Origin: Paraburkholderia silvatlantica
Lineage (GTDB): Bacteria; Pseudomonadota; Gammaproteobacteria; Burkholderiales; Burkholderiaceae
Direction of reading: 5' to 3'
NCBI RefSeq assembly: GCF_003096715.1
Contig: NZ_QEOL01000021.1
Location: 1-64,000 of the forward strand
Length of the DNA: 64,000 nt
In this document: positions 51,784 to 60,487 of the stretch, one piece after another
Layout: each line of letters opens with the position of its first letter
How positions within the stretch are numbered: position 1 is the stretch's first letter
Program-made: the position numbers and the translations under genes
Notes under the pieces: generated by a model
The model's input: only the letters and a program-made list of their open reading frames with translations
What the model was told of the DNA's origin: nothing
Databases searched by the model: none

Positions 51784-52218
51784 TCAGTCGCGCGAGGCGC
51801 GGCGCTCGATGCGCATGAGATAGGCGTCCGTGTCGGGCGGCGTGTTCGTGCGCTGTGCTTCCCAGATCGTTTCGCCCAGGCACTCCATGATCGCGTGCTG
51901 CGCGTCGTGCGTGGAGCCGAGCCGTGCCGCGAGCCGGTCGTGGGCCGCGCGGATGCCGGGCGGCTGGTCGATCGACAACTGCTCGCTGATGGCAAGATGC
52001 ATCGACAGATGCAGGAACGGATTGCTCTGGCCGCGCTCGGGCGAGTAGTCCTGCGTGGTGGCCGCATCGGCGTCGGCGAGTTCGGCGTGATATTCGGGGT
52101 GCTCGACGATCCAGTCGGCGGCGATCGCCTCGAGCGGCGTGAGGATTTCGCCCGCGCGCTGCTTGCGCCAGGTCTCGGTGAAAAAGCGGCGGACTTCGTC
52201 GCGGCTGGGATTGAACAT
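51784..52218 (-). CDS. DUF1841 family protein
   Basis: This 144-residue cytoplasmic protein begins FNPSRDEVRRFFTETWRKQR. It has the conserved IVEHPEYHAEL and NPFLHLSMHLAISEQLSIDQ blocks that I associate with DUF1841, a proteobacterial family of unknown function. There are no membrane or catalytic motifs to interpret, although the histidines in the FLHLSMHL helix could bind metal. It precedes the cytochrome operon tail to tail and follows nth on the same strand. Confidence 0.87.
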   Translation of the reverse strand: MFNPSRDEVRRFFTETWRKQRAGEILTPLEAIAADWIVEHPEYHAELADADAATTQDYSPERGQSNPFLHLSMHLAISEQLSIDQPPGIRAAHDRLAARLGSTHDAQHAIMECLGETIWEAQRTNTPPDTDAYLMRIERRASRD

Positions 52219-52311
52219 CTTGAGTCGGTCGTATTGATGAGGCGCTAATTCGTGCGGTGCCGTGCTGCGACATCCGTGTCGATCATTTTACGTCCGGGCG
52301 CACGCGCTCGC

Positions 52312-52956
52312 TCAGAGCTCCGGCGGCGGCGTCTTCGGCTTGAACTCGCACAGCGGCTCGATCACGCAATGCCAGCATTCCGGCCGGCGCGCCTTGCATA
52401 CATAGCGCCCGTGCAGGATGAGCCAGTGATGCGCGTCGTGGCGGAACTCGGCCGGCGTGAATTTTTCGAGCGCGGTTTCGACGGCGCGCACGTCCTTGCC
52501 GGGTGCGAGTCCCGTTCGGTTCGCAACCCGAAAGATATGCGTGTCGACGGCAATGGTCGGTTGGCCGAAGGCCGTGTTGAGCACGACATTCGCGGTCTTG
52601 CGTCCAACGCCGGGCAGGGCTTCGAGCGCCTCGCGCGTGGGCGGCACCTCGCTGCCGTACTGCTCGATGAGAATCCGGCACGTCGCAATGACGTTCCTGG
52701 CCTTGGTGCGATAAAGGCCGATCGTCTTGATGTAATCCGCCACACCTTCCTCGCCCAGCGCGAGCACCGCTTGCGGCGTGTTGGCGACCGGAAACATGCG
52801 GCGCATGGCCTTGTTCACCGAAACGTCGGTGGCCTGCGCGGAGAGCATCACGGCAATCAGGAGTTCGAACGGCGTGTTGAACTCCAGCTCGGTGGTGGGA
52901 TGCGGATTGAGACTTTGCAGCGTTTCGTAGATGGCGCGGCGCTTGGTGGCGTTCAT
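52312..52956 (-). CDS. nth: endonuclease III (DNA glycosylase/AP lyase)
   Basis: Nth removes oxidised pyrimidines and nicks the abasic site. The 214-residue protein has the helix-hairpin-helix LPGVGRKTANVVL with catalytic Lys, catalytic Asp in AVDTHIFRVANR, and the C-terminal [4Fe-4S] cluster with spacing C-x6-C-x2-C-x5-C (CKARRPECWHCVIEPLC). The length is normal. It lies 35 bases after the rsxB-like gene on the same strand, an association common in proteobacteria. Confidence 0.97.
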   Translation of the reverse strand: MNATKRRAIYETLQSLNPHPTTELEFNTPFELLIAVMLSAQATDVSVNKAMRRMFPVANTPQAVLALGEEGVADYIKTIGLYRTKARNVIATCRILIEQYGSEVPPTREALEALPGVGRKTANVVLNTAFGQPTIAVDTHIFRVANRTGLAPGKDVRAVETALEKFTPAEFRHDAHHWLILHGRYVCKARRPECWHCVIEPLCEFKPKTPPPEL

Positions 52957-52991
52957 GTTCGTTGTGCGTGGGGCCTGGGCGTTGCGCAGCG

Positions 52992-53828
52992 CTATCGCGC
53001 GGATTTGTCGTTGGCGGGCGATGGGTCCGATGTGCCCGGCTCGATACCGATACGCTTGCGGCGCGCCTCGGCGGCGTCGATCTGCGCCTGCACGTCGGCG
53101 CTCACGTGCTCGACGTTGCGTGGGCCCACACCCTGTTCGGCCATTTCCGCTTTCTTGCGGCGCGCCCGTTCGAGCGCGGCCTGGATGATCGCTTTCTTCT
53201 TCGCTTCGGCGTCGTCGGCGGGCGGGCTCGCGGGCTGCGTGGCGGCGTCTTGCGGCGCCTCGGCCTGCGGTGCGCTCGTGGCGGCGCGGCGTGCCGCGGC
53301 GCGCGCCTCGGCGGCATGACGTTCGGCGGCCTGGCGCGCGGTGCGCCGGTCATGCCGCACGCGGGCTTCGTCGGCCTGCTGTTGCGTCCATGCGTCCCAG
53401 CCGGTTGCTTCGCCCGTAACGGGAATCATTGCGATGCAGTCGACCGGGCAGGGCGCGACGCACAGATCGCAACCCGTGCACTGATCCTTGACGATGGTGT
53501 GCATCTGCTTGGGCGCACCGACGATCGCGTCGACGGGACACGCCTGCATGCACAGCGTGCAGCCGATGCACAACTGTTCGTCGATGAACGCCACCGGACG
53601 CGGGCGCTCTACGCCGTTGTCCGGATTGATCGGGATGACCGGTTTGCCGAGCCGTGTCGCGAGGCGCTTGACGCCTTCCAGGCCGCCGGGTGGGCACTGG
53701 TTGTAGTTGGCGGTGCCGGCGGCGACGGCTTCGGCATAGGGCCGGCAGCCGTCATAGCCGCACTTCGTGCACTGGGTCTGGGGCAGCAGATCTTCGATGC
53801 GATCTGCGAGTGTTTTGGGATCGTTCAC
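52992..53828 (-). CDS. rsxB: RsxB/RnfB-like iron-sulfur protein
   Basis: This 278-residue electron carrier has an N-terminal 4Fe-4S domain (CTKCGYDGCRPYAEAVAAG, then the fourth Cys in NQCPPGG). Two ferredoxin-type clusters follow (CIGCTLCMQACPVD and CTGCDLCVAPCPVDC). A long Ala/Glu/Arg-rich helical tail from about residue 165 contains RARRKKAEMAEQ. It starts with GTG at 53828, directly before NDPKTLADRIEDLLPQ. The N-terminal membrane anchor of E. coli RnfB is absent. No other rsx/rnf genes are nearby, so whether it belongs to an Rnf complex is open. It is cotranscribed with nth. Confidence 0.85.
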   Translation of the reverse strand: MNDPKTLADRIEDLLPQTQCTKCGYDGCRPYAEAVAAGTANYNQCPPGGLEGVKRLATRLGKPVIPINPDNGVERPRPVAFIDEQLCIGCTLCMQACPVDAIVGAPKQMHTIVKDQCTGCDLCVAPCPVDCIAMIPVTGEATGWDAWTQQQADEARVRHDRRTARQAAERHAAEARAAARRAATSAPQAEAPQDAATQPASPPADDAEAKKKAIIQAALERARRKKAEMAEQGVGPRNVEHVSADVQAQIDAAEARRKRIGIEPGTSDPSPANDKSAR

Positions 53829-54271
53829 GTTCGCTACATCGGGGCGGGGCGGGCGGTGGCGTGGCCTGGGCACGCAGGGTTTCGCACCGGGCCTGAGGGG
53901 GCGCACACGCACAGCGCCAAAGCTTGCATTATCGCCGATTTCCCGCATTGCCATCGGCGGGCCATGTGCCATAATCAAAGCGCTTAATGTGAAGCACCGT
54001 GCAGTCCAGGGGAAATCAATAGACGTAAGCGGGACATGTCGGGCACGGCAGGCAACGTGCTTCGCACGCAGCAGACAGGGGGAAGAACGATGTCGGCTCG
54101 CAACGACATCTAACAAACAAGAAGGAACGCAAGACCGTAGGTCGGAGGGTGTCTGTCCATTAACCTGGCGCGCCCCGCACAACGTTGTCGATACCAGGGC
54201 GAGGAGAGGCCCGGCGCAGTATTGCCCGACAACGCAAACCGGACAACGCGGCTTAACGAGATCCTGCCACC
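53829..54271. other. intergenic region upstream of the TetR gene, with promoter
   Basis: About 440 bases. A sigma-70-like promoter TTGCCA (53948-53953), 16-base spacer, CATAAT (53970-53975) points right, leaving a leader of about 290 bases before the TetR gene. Inside the leader AGGGGGA precedes a seven-codon frame, MSARNDI, at 54090-54113. No larger gene is seen. Confidence 0.45.
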
Positions 54272-54904
54272 ATGAATCAGCCAAAAATCAAAAGAGATCC
54301 TGAAGGCACCCGCCGCCGCATTCTGCTCGCCGCGGCGGAAGAATTCGCCAATGGCGGCCTGTTCGGCGCACGCGTCGACCAGATTGCGCGACGCGCGGAA
54401 ACCAACGAGCGCATGCTCTATTACTACTTCGGAAGCAAGGAGCAACTATTCACGGCAGTCCTCGAGCACGCATTCGGCGCGCTCAATGAGGCCGAGCGCG
54501 CGCTCGATCTCGCGGGGCTCGCACCCGTGGAGGCGATCACGCGGCTCGCGCATTTCGTGTGGGACTACTATCGCGACAATCCGGAACTGCTGCGGCTCGT
54601 GAACAACGAGAATCTGCACGAGGCGCGATATATGCAGAAGTCCACACGAATTCGCGAGATGATCTCGCCGATCGTGGCGACGCTCGGTTCGATTCTCACA
54701 CGCGGCGAATCTGCGGGACTGTTCCGCCCGAGCGTCGATCCGTTGCGCCTCTATGTGACGCTTTCGGGCATGGGCTACTACATCGTGTCGAACCGCTACA
54801 CGCTCAACGCCACGCTCGGCCGCGACTTCAGCACGACTGCCGAACGCGCGGAAATCATTCAGCTGAACACGGAGATGCTGCTCGCGTATCTCATGCGCAA
54901 GTAG
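54272..54904 (+). CDS. TetR/AcrR-family transcriptional regulator
   Basis: This 210-residue repressor-type protein has the N-terminal TetR HTH (GTRRRILLAAAEEFANGGLF, then DQIARRAETNERMLYYYFGS with KEQLFTAVLEHAF). A C-terminal ligand domain follows (LAHFVWDYYRDNPELLRLV, TLSGMGYYIVSNRYTLNATL). I recall the C-terminal part from the RutR/TetR_C_11-like group, but the ligand is unknown. The start at 54272 is the first ATG. It faces the PHB depolymerase gene tail to tail across a shared hairpin, and no divergent target gene is obvious. Confidence 0.9.
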   Translation: MNQPKIKRDPEGTRRRILLAAAEEFANGGLFGARVDQIARRAETNERMLYYYFGSKEQLFTAVLEHAFGALNEAERALDLAGLAPVEAITRLAHFVWDYYRDNPELLRLVNNENLHEARYMQKSTRIREMISPIVATLGSILTRGESAGLFRPSVDPLRLYVTLSGMGYYIVSNRYTLNATLGRDFSTTAERAEIIQLNTEMLLAYLMRK

Positions 54905-54976
54905 CGCACGAGCCGCACGCGGCGAATTCACAAGTTCGCGCGAGTTCGCGCAAGTTCGTTTCACGCTCCACAAACG

Positions 54977-55010
54977 CCGCGCGCCGTCCTGGGACGGCGC
55001 GCGGATTTTG
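54977..55010 (+). terminator. terminator between the TetR gene and phaZ
   Basis: A perfect 13-bp GC stem (CCGCGCGCCGTCC / GGACGGCGCGCGG) with a two-base loop is followed by ATTTTG. It probably serves the TetR gene and perhaps phaZ from the other side. Confidence 0.75.
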
Positions 55011-55055
55011 CTGCTGGCGTGTACTGCGTGCGCTCGAGTGAAGCGCAAGGCTGCG

Positions 55056-56363
55056 TCAGGCGACAGCGCCTTGTGCGGCGCGGCTGCGGGCAGACGTTGA
55101 CTTGCCCGTGTGGCCGGCGGCCTGCTCGTGCTGGCGGATGAAGTCGCGCAGCTGCGGGTAGATGATCGTGCGCCAGCGGCGGCCCGAGAAGATGCCGTAG
55201 TGGCCGCATTTCTCGGCAGTCAGATGATGCTTGTTCGCCTCGGGGATGCCCGCGCACAGGTCGTGCGCGGCACGCGTCTGGCCCGCGCCCGAAATGTCGT
55301 CGAGTTCGCCTTCGATCGTGAAGAGCGCCGTGTCGCGAATGTCCTGCGGACGCACGCGTTCGCCGGCCACGTCCCACGTGCCTTCAGCGAGGCTGAACTC
55401 CTGGAACACGGTGCGGATGGTCTCGAGGTAATACTCGGCGGCCATGTCGAGCACCGCGTTGTATTCGTCATAGAACTGGCGATGTGCTTCGGCGTCCTCT
55501 TCGTCGCCGCGCAGCAGGCTCTTGTAGAAGTCCCAGTGCGCCGTGGTGTGACGGCCCGGATTCATCGCCACGAAACCCGCGTGCTGCAGGAAGCCCGGAT
55601 ACACCTCGCGTCCCTCGCCCGGATAGTTCGCCGGCACGCTATGGATCACGTTGTTCGCAAACCACTCGAGCGAATGTTCGGTGGCGAGCGAGTTGACGGC
55701 GGTGGGGCTGCGGCGCGCGTCGATCGGCCCGCCCATCATCGTCATCGTGAGCGGGGTGTCCTCGCCGCGGCTCGCCATTAGCGAGATGGCCGCGAGCACG
55801 GGCACCGTAGGCTGGCAAACCGACAGCACGTGCAGATTCTTCGCGCCGATATGGCGGATGAATTCCTGAATATACGCAACGTAGTCGTCGAGATGGAACG
55901 CGCCGGCTTCGAGCGGCACCATGCGCGCGTCGACCCAGTCGGTGATGTACACCTTGTGGTCTTGCAGCAGCGTGCGCACGGTATCGCGCAGGAGCGTGGC
56001 ATGGTGGCCCGAGAGCGGCGCGCACACGAGCACGACGGGCTCGTCCTTGAGCGCGGCCACGGCGCCGGTGTCGTCTGCGTAGCGCTTGAAGCGCAGCAGG
56101 CGGCAAAACGGCTTCTCGATGATGGTCTGCTCGACGATCGGAATATTGAAGCCGTCTTTCACGATCTGGCGAAGGTTGAACTCAGGCTTCTCGTAGTCCT
56201 TGCCAAGGCGATAGAGCAGTTCGTAGCCTGCGGCAAAGCGCGTGGCGCCCGGCACGAGTGAAAACGGGCTCGTCGGATTCGAGAACGATTTCGAGGCGGC
56301 CTGGGCCCAGGCGGTCAGCGGGCTGAGCAATGCGCGCTGGAATTCACGGATTTGATAGAGCAT
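55056..56363 (-). CDS. phaZ: intracellular polyhydroxyalkanoate depolymerase
   Basis: PhaZ degrades stored poly-3-hydroxybutyrate granules. The 435-residue protein belongs to the intracellular PhaZ1 type known from Cupriavidus. It has no signal peptide, a family start (MLYQIREFQRALLSPLTAWA) and the lipase-box-like VLSVCQPTVPVLAA in which Cys replaces the usual Ser nucleophile. Asp and His candidates are in EGELDDISGAGQT and EKCGHYGIFSGRRWR. The Cys variant is normal for this family. Its C-terminal 25 residues are a basic tail. No phaC/phaA genes are near. Confidence 0.93.
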   Translation of the reverse strand: MLYQIREFQRALLSPLTAWAQAASKSFSNPTSPFSLVPGATRFAAGYELLYRLGKDYEKPEFNLRQIVKDGFNIPIVEQTIIEKPFCRLLRFKRYADDTGAVAALKDEPVVLVCAPLSGHHATLLRDTVRTLLQDHKVYITDWVDARMVPLEAGAFHLDDYVAYIQEFIRHIGAKNLHVLSVCQPTVPVLAAISLMASRGEDTPLTMTMMGGPIDARRSPTAVNSLATEHSLEWFANNVIHSVPANYPGEGREVYPGFLQHAGFVAMNPGRHTTAHWDFYKSLLRGDEEDAEAHRQFYDEYNAVLDMAAEYYLETIRTVFQEFSLAEGTWDVAGERVRPQDIRDTALFTIEGELDDISGAGQTRAAHDLCAGIPEANKHHLTAEKCGHYGIFSGRRWRTIIYPQLRDFIRQHEQAAGHTGKSTSARSRAAQGAVA

Positions 56364-56673
56364 GGGCGCTCCGGCATCTTCAAGGGGCGGTTCGCACCCG
56401 GGTCGCGCGCGGTCAAGGCGCGGAGCAGATGCGGGCCGGCAGGTTGGTCGGTCAGTCAGTCAGGTTGTTTATCGGCCGCCGCCCGGAGGGCTTTAGCGCG
56501 GGCAGACCCGCACGCATCTCGCAGCGGGTGGCTGCAAGGGCGCTGCAAGACGGTACACGCGTTTCGCCCCGTTGCCAGGCGGCTCGGGCGGTATTTTTTC
56601 CGCCCGGCTGTTGTGCAACGCAGCATGCCTAGTGTACCCCAGCTCGCGAAAACGTCCAGGCGCTTTCGAACAT
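56364..56673. other. intergenic region upstream of phaZ
   Basis: This gap of about 310 bases between two minus-strand genes should hold the phaZ promoter. A short GTCAGTCAGTCAG run (about 56450-56463) is the only repeat. No gene or strong promoter match is seen. Confidence 0.4.
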
Positions 56674-58548
56674 TTACGATGCGGATGCAACAGCCGGCTC
56701 GGCCGACGCGCCGCCGACCGCGGGATGTCCCGTCTCCTTCGCCATTTCCTGTTCGTGGCGCATGAGGTTCAGGCCCGTATGCACGAGCGCCACATGCGAG
56801 AACGCCTGCGGGAAGTTGCCGACCAGACGCCCCGCTATGGGGTCATATTCCTCGGCGAGCAATCCCACGTCGTTGGCGAGCGAAAGCAGGCGCTCGTACA
56901 TACGGCGTGCGTCGTCCATGCGGCCTTGCAGGGCCAGGTTGTCGACCATCCAGAAGCTGCACGCAAGGAAGGTGCCTTCGCCCGGCGGCAGACCGTCGTT
57001 GAATTCGGTGGTGCGGTAGCGCATCACAAAACCTTCGCACATGAGGTCGCGCTCGATCGCCGCGACCGTGCCCGCGATGCGCGGATCGGCGGCAGGCAGG
57101 AAGCCGACGAGCGGCATGAGCAGCAGGCTCGCGTCGAGATCGGTGCCGCCGTAGATCTGCGTGAAGGAATTCAGATCCTTGTTGAAGCTGCGCTCGCAAA
57201 TGGTCGCATGGATCGTCGAGCGCAGTTCGCGCCAGTGATCGAGCGGCCCCGGCAGTTCGAATTTTTCCGCCGACTTGATCGCCCGGTCGAACGCGACCCA
57301 CGCCATCACCTTCGAGAACGTGAAATGCTGGCGGCCGCCGCGCGTTTCCCAGATGCCCTCGTCGGGCTCGGTCCAGATCGTTTCCAGGTGTTCGAGCATC
57401 GCGCACTGGATCGACCATGCGGTGTCGTCGGCCTGCAAGCCGCCCACGCGCGCGAGGTGCAGCGCGTTCATCACTTCGCCGTACACGTCGAGCTGCAGCT
57501 GGCCGACCGCGTTGTTGCCCACGCGCACCGGTTTCGCGCCTTCGTAGCCGGGCAGCCAGTCGAGTTCGAATTCGGGCAGACGGCGCTCGCCGGCGAGCCC
57601 GTACATGATCTGCAACTGCGAGGGCGAGCCGGCCATCACGCGGCCGAGCCATGCGCGCCAGGCCCGCGCCTCGTCGTAATAGCCGCCGCGCATCATCGCG
57701 AGCAGCGTGATGGTCGCGTCGCGCAGCCAGCAGTAGCGGTAGTCCCAGTTGCGCGTGCCGCCCAGCTGTTCGGGCAGCGACGTGGTGGGCGCCGCGACGA
57801 TGCCGCCGGTGGGTTCGTAGGCCAGCGCCTTGAGCGTGATGAGCGAGCGGCGGATGGGTTCGGCCCAGCGGCCTTCCACTGTGCCGCGCGAGGCCCATTC
57901 CGCCCAGAAGTTTTCCGTGCGCGCAAGCGCCGTGAACGGGTCGCGCGGCGGCGGCAGACGCAAGTGCGAGGCCGCATACGAAAGCGAGAACGGCACGCGC
58001 TCGCCCGCCTTCACCTCGAACTGCGCCACCGTGTGCATGTTCTCGCCCTGGAGGTCCACAGGCGTGCGCAGCACGACCGTGTCCGGGCCTACGGTGGCCT
58101 TGATGCCGCTCTCGTAGGTGAGGCGGCTCACCCACGGCACCGAAAAGCCGTAGTCGAAGCGCAGCACGAGCCGGCTTTCCATACGCACGGTGCCGCGCCG
58201 GCCCACCACGATGCGCACGAGTTCCGACCAGCCGTTGCCGGGCGGCATGAAGTCGATGAGCGTCACCGCGCCTTCGGGCGTTTCGAAGTCGGTTTCGAGG
58301 ATCAGCGTGTCGCCGCGATAACGGCGCGTGGTCCTGATCTCGGCCCGGTTCTGGTCGCTTTGGCCATCATCGGGCTGCGCGGGCGCGATGAGCCAGCGGC
58401 CGTTTTCCTCCGTGCCGAGGAGGGCGGCGAAGCAGGCGCCGGAGTCGAAGCGCGGCCAGCAGAGCCAGTCGATGGATCCGGCGCGGGAAACGAGCGCGGC
58501 CGTGTGGCCGTCGCCGATCAATGCGTAGTCTTCAATGGGTGCGGGCAT
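56674..58548 (-). CDS. glycoside hydrolase family 15 protein (glucoamylase/trehalase-like)
   Basis: This 624-residue cytoplasmic enzyme has no signal peptide. It starts with the N-terminal beta-domain typical of bacterial GH15 (IEDYALIGDGHTAALVSRAG, then IDWLCWPRFDSGACFAALLG). The (alpha/alpha)6 barrel follows, with the catalytic-region motifs NWDYRYCWLRDATITLLAMM, LPEFELDWLPGYEGAKPVRVGN and the acidic EEYDP near 56840. GH15 members cleave alpha-linked glucosides. Several bacterial ones are trehalases or act on oligosaccharides, so both are possible. The ATG at 58548 fits the family start. Longer frames upstream are not conserved in style. Confidence 0.88.
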   Translation of the reverse strand: MPAPIEDYALIGDGHTAALVSRAGSIDWLCWPRFDSGACFAALLGTEENGRWLIAPAQPDDGQSDQNRAEIRTTRRYRGDTLILETDFETPEGAVTLIDFMPPGNGWSELVRIVVGRRGTVRMESRLVLRFDYGFSVPWVSRLTYESGIKATVGPDTVVLRTPVDLQGENMHTVAQFEVKAGERVPFSLSYAASHLRLPPPRDPFTALARTENFWAEWASRGTVEGRWAEPIRRSLITLKALAYEPTGGIVAAPTTSLPEQLGGTRNWDYRYCWLRDATITLLAMMRGGYYDEARAWRAWLGRVMAGSPSQLQIMYGLAGERRLPEFELDWLPGYEGAKPVRVGNNAVGQLQLDVYGEVMNALHLARVGGLQADDTAWSIQCAMLEHLETIWTEPDEGIWETRGGRQHFTFSKVMAWVAFDRAIKSAEKFELPGPLDHWRELRSTIHATICERSFNKDLNSFTQIYGGTDLDASLLLMPLVGFLPAADPRIAGTVAAIERDLMCEGFVMRYRTTEFNDGLPPGEGTFLACSFWMVDNLALQGRMDDARRMYERLLSLANDVGLLAEEYDPIAGRLVGNFPQAFSHVALVHTGLNLMRHEQEMAKETGHPAVGGASAEPAVASAS

Positions 58549-58724
58549 AGTAAGCAGATTGACAGCGTTGCTCGAAAACGAAAGCCGCTTGCCGCAGCGG
58601 CGCGGCATGCACGCACAAGAGTAGTGGCAGCGGGGCCGCCTGCGCAATGCGTTTTGCGCAGCAGCACGCGCAAATACTCATCTCGCCTGTGTCAACAAAC
58701 GCTGTCGGGCGCAGCCTGAGCGGG

Positions 58725-58874
58725 TCACAGGTGCCCGCCCACGCCGAAAAGCCCGATGACCCCGATGATGATCAGATACAGCGCGACGATGTAATTGAGC
58801 AGACGCGGCACGGCGAGAATCAGAATGCCTGCGATGAGCGCGACGAGCGGCCCGATGGCGACGTGAATGTTCAT
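58725..58874 (-). CDS. DUF3096-like 49-residue membrane protein
   Basis: This very small gene has an excellent ribosome site: AGGGAG lies 6 bases before the ATG at 58874. The product reads MNIHVAIGPLVALIAGILIL and then AVPRLLNYIVALYLIIIGVI, ending GLFGVGGHL. It has two hydrophobic helices joined by a short basic turn, the DUF3096 pattern. It would sit in the inner membrane as a helical hairpin. Function is unknown. It lies about 175 bases upstream of the GH15 gene on the same strand. Confidence 0.85.
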   Translation of the reverse strand: MNIHVAIGPLVALIAGILILAVPRLLNYIVALYLIIIGVIGLFGVGGHL

Positions 58875-59133
58875 GACGGCTCCCTGGTTGCTGCGGATTT
58901 CGAACCTTTGCGTTGATGCCTTTGTTGCGCCGTGCTGCGCTTTGCTACACCTTCGCTGCTTCGGCTTCGGCGTTGGCCTCGTCCCGTCGCTGCGCGCTTG
59001 CGGGGCGGGTGTTCGCGACCTCTCTTATACTGGGCCGGTGTCTCATGTATCAGACGAAAGCTGGACAAATACGGTCGGCATTGCGACGAGGGCCGACCCG
59101 CTCCCCTGCATCGACAAGAAAAAAGAGGTCGAC

Positions 59134-60444
59134 ATGTTCCTTCGCCGTGCCGCCGCAAATGCCGTACCCGCGCCCTCCCGCTCGTCTATCCGCTCATCTG
59201 CCGATTCAGTCAGCCTTGCCCGTACGCGCCGGACTGAGCGCGGACCCGCGCATCTGCTCACCCAGCTCATCAAAGGTGTTGTCATCATGGCTTCCGTCGC
59301 CGCGACGCATGCGTTCGCGCAATCCGCTTCCACGACCGCGCCCGCGGGCGGTGTCTACAACCTGATAGTCGGCACTTATACGGGCGGCAAGAGCGAGGGC
59401 CTCTACGTCTACCGCTTCGATACGCAGACTGGCGAGATGCAGCCGGTCAGCGTGGCGAAAACCGTGAACCCGTCGTTTCTCGTGGTGAGCAAGGACAACC
59501 GCTTTGTCTATGCGGTGAACGAACTGCCGGGCGACAACGGCCCCGCGAGCCTGCGCGGCGACGTGAGCGCGTTCGGCTTCGATGCCGCAAGCGGTCAGCT
59601 CACCTTTCTCAACAAGGTGTCGGCGCAGGGCAACGATCCTTGCTACCTGAGCCTCTCGCCGGATGGGCGCTATCTCTTCGTGGCGAACTACTCGGTCGCC
59701 GCCGACCCGGGCGGCAGCTTCGCCGTCCTGCCCGTGCAGCAGGACGGCAGGCTGGGCGAGTCCGTGCTCACCGTGCACCACGAGGGCGGCGGCCCCGTGA
59801 AGGGACGTCAGGACAACGCCCACGTGCACTCGACGGTGTTTTCGCCGGACGGGCGCTACCTCTTCACCCAGGACCTCGGCACCGACAAGCTCTGGACGTA
59901 TCGCTACACGCCCGACGGCAGCCGCGGCCTCGTGAGCCCGGCGGAGTGGCGGTATACCGATGTGAAGTCAGGCAGCGGTCCGCGTCACCTGATCTTCGGC
60001 AATGACGGGCGGCACGCGTATCTCACGAGCGAACTGGCCGCCACCGTGACGGTGTTTGCCTATCACGATGGCCATATGAAGCTCGAGCAAGTGGAGAAGC
60101 TCGCGGAGCCGGGCTTCAAGGGGACGCAGGGCGCGGCGGCGCTCCATCTGTCGCCGGACGGCAAGTTCCTCTACGTTTCCAATCGCGGCGACGCCAACGA
60201 CATTTCGATCTTCGCCGTCGATGGCGATAGCGGCAAGCTCAAGCGCGTGGGGCGCCAGTCGAGCCTCGGCAAGTCGCCGCGCGAGTTCGCGATCGACCCG
60301 ACCGGACAGTGGCTCATCGTGGGCAACCAGAACAGCGATACCGCCTACGTGTTCCGCCGCGATCAGCAGACCGGTTTGCTCGAGCCGAACCCGAAGCGCG
60401 TCGACATCGGCTCGCCGGTCGATTTCAAGTTCGTCGCGCAGTAA
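59134..60444 (+). CDS. secreted lactonase-family beta-propeller protein (6-phosphogluconolactonase-like)
   Basis: This 436-residue protein has an export signal with a long basic n-region, hydrophobic core LIKGVVIMASVAATHAFAQ and a likely cut after AFA. A seven-bladed propeller of the lactonase (YbhE/Pgl) family follows. Repeated SPDGRYLFVANY, SPDGRYLFTQDLGTDKLWTY and SPDGKFLYVSNRGDAND blade motifs are visible, with GTYTGGKSEGLYVYRFD at the start. Cytoplasmic YbhE hydrolyses 6-phosphogluconolactone. Exported homologues have unproven substrates. The ATG at 59134 has GAGGT 4 bases upstream. A later ATG at 59287 would cut into the signal. Confidence 0.87.
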   Translation: MFLRRAAANAVPAPSRSSIRSSADSVSLARTRRTERGPAHLLTQLIKGVVIMASVAATHAFAQSASTTAPAGGVYNLIVGTYTGGKSEGLYVYRFDTQTGEMQPVSVAKTVNPSFLVVSKDNRFVYAVNELPGDNGPASLRGDVSAFGFDAASGQLTFLNKVSAQGNDPCYLSLSPDGRYLFVANYSVAADPGGSFAVLPVQQDGRLGESVLTVHHEGGGPVKGRQDNAHVHSTVFSPDGRYLFTQDLGTDKLWTYRYTPDGSRGLVSPAEWRYTDVKSGSGPRHLIFGNDGRHAYLTSELAATVTVFAYHDGHMKLEQVEKLAEPGFKGTQGAAALHLSPDGKFLYVSNRGDANDISIFAVDGDSGKLKRVGRQSSLGKSPREFAIDPTGQWLIVGNQNSDTAYVFRRDQQTGLLEPNPKRVDIGSPVDFKFVAQ

Positions 60445-60487
60445 CGTTTCGAGATGAGGAAAGCAGGCGCGAGGCGCGCCTGCTTGC

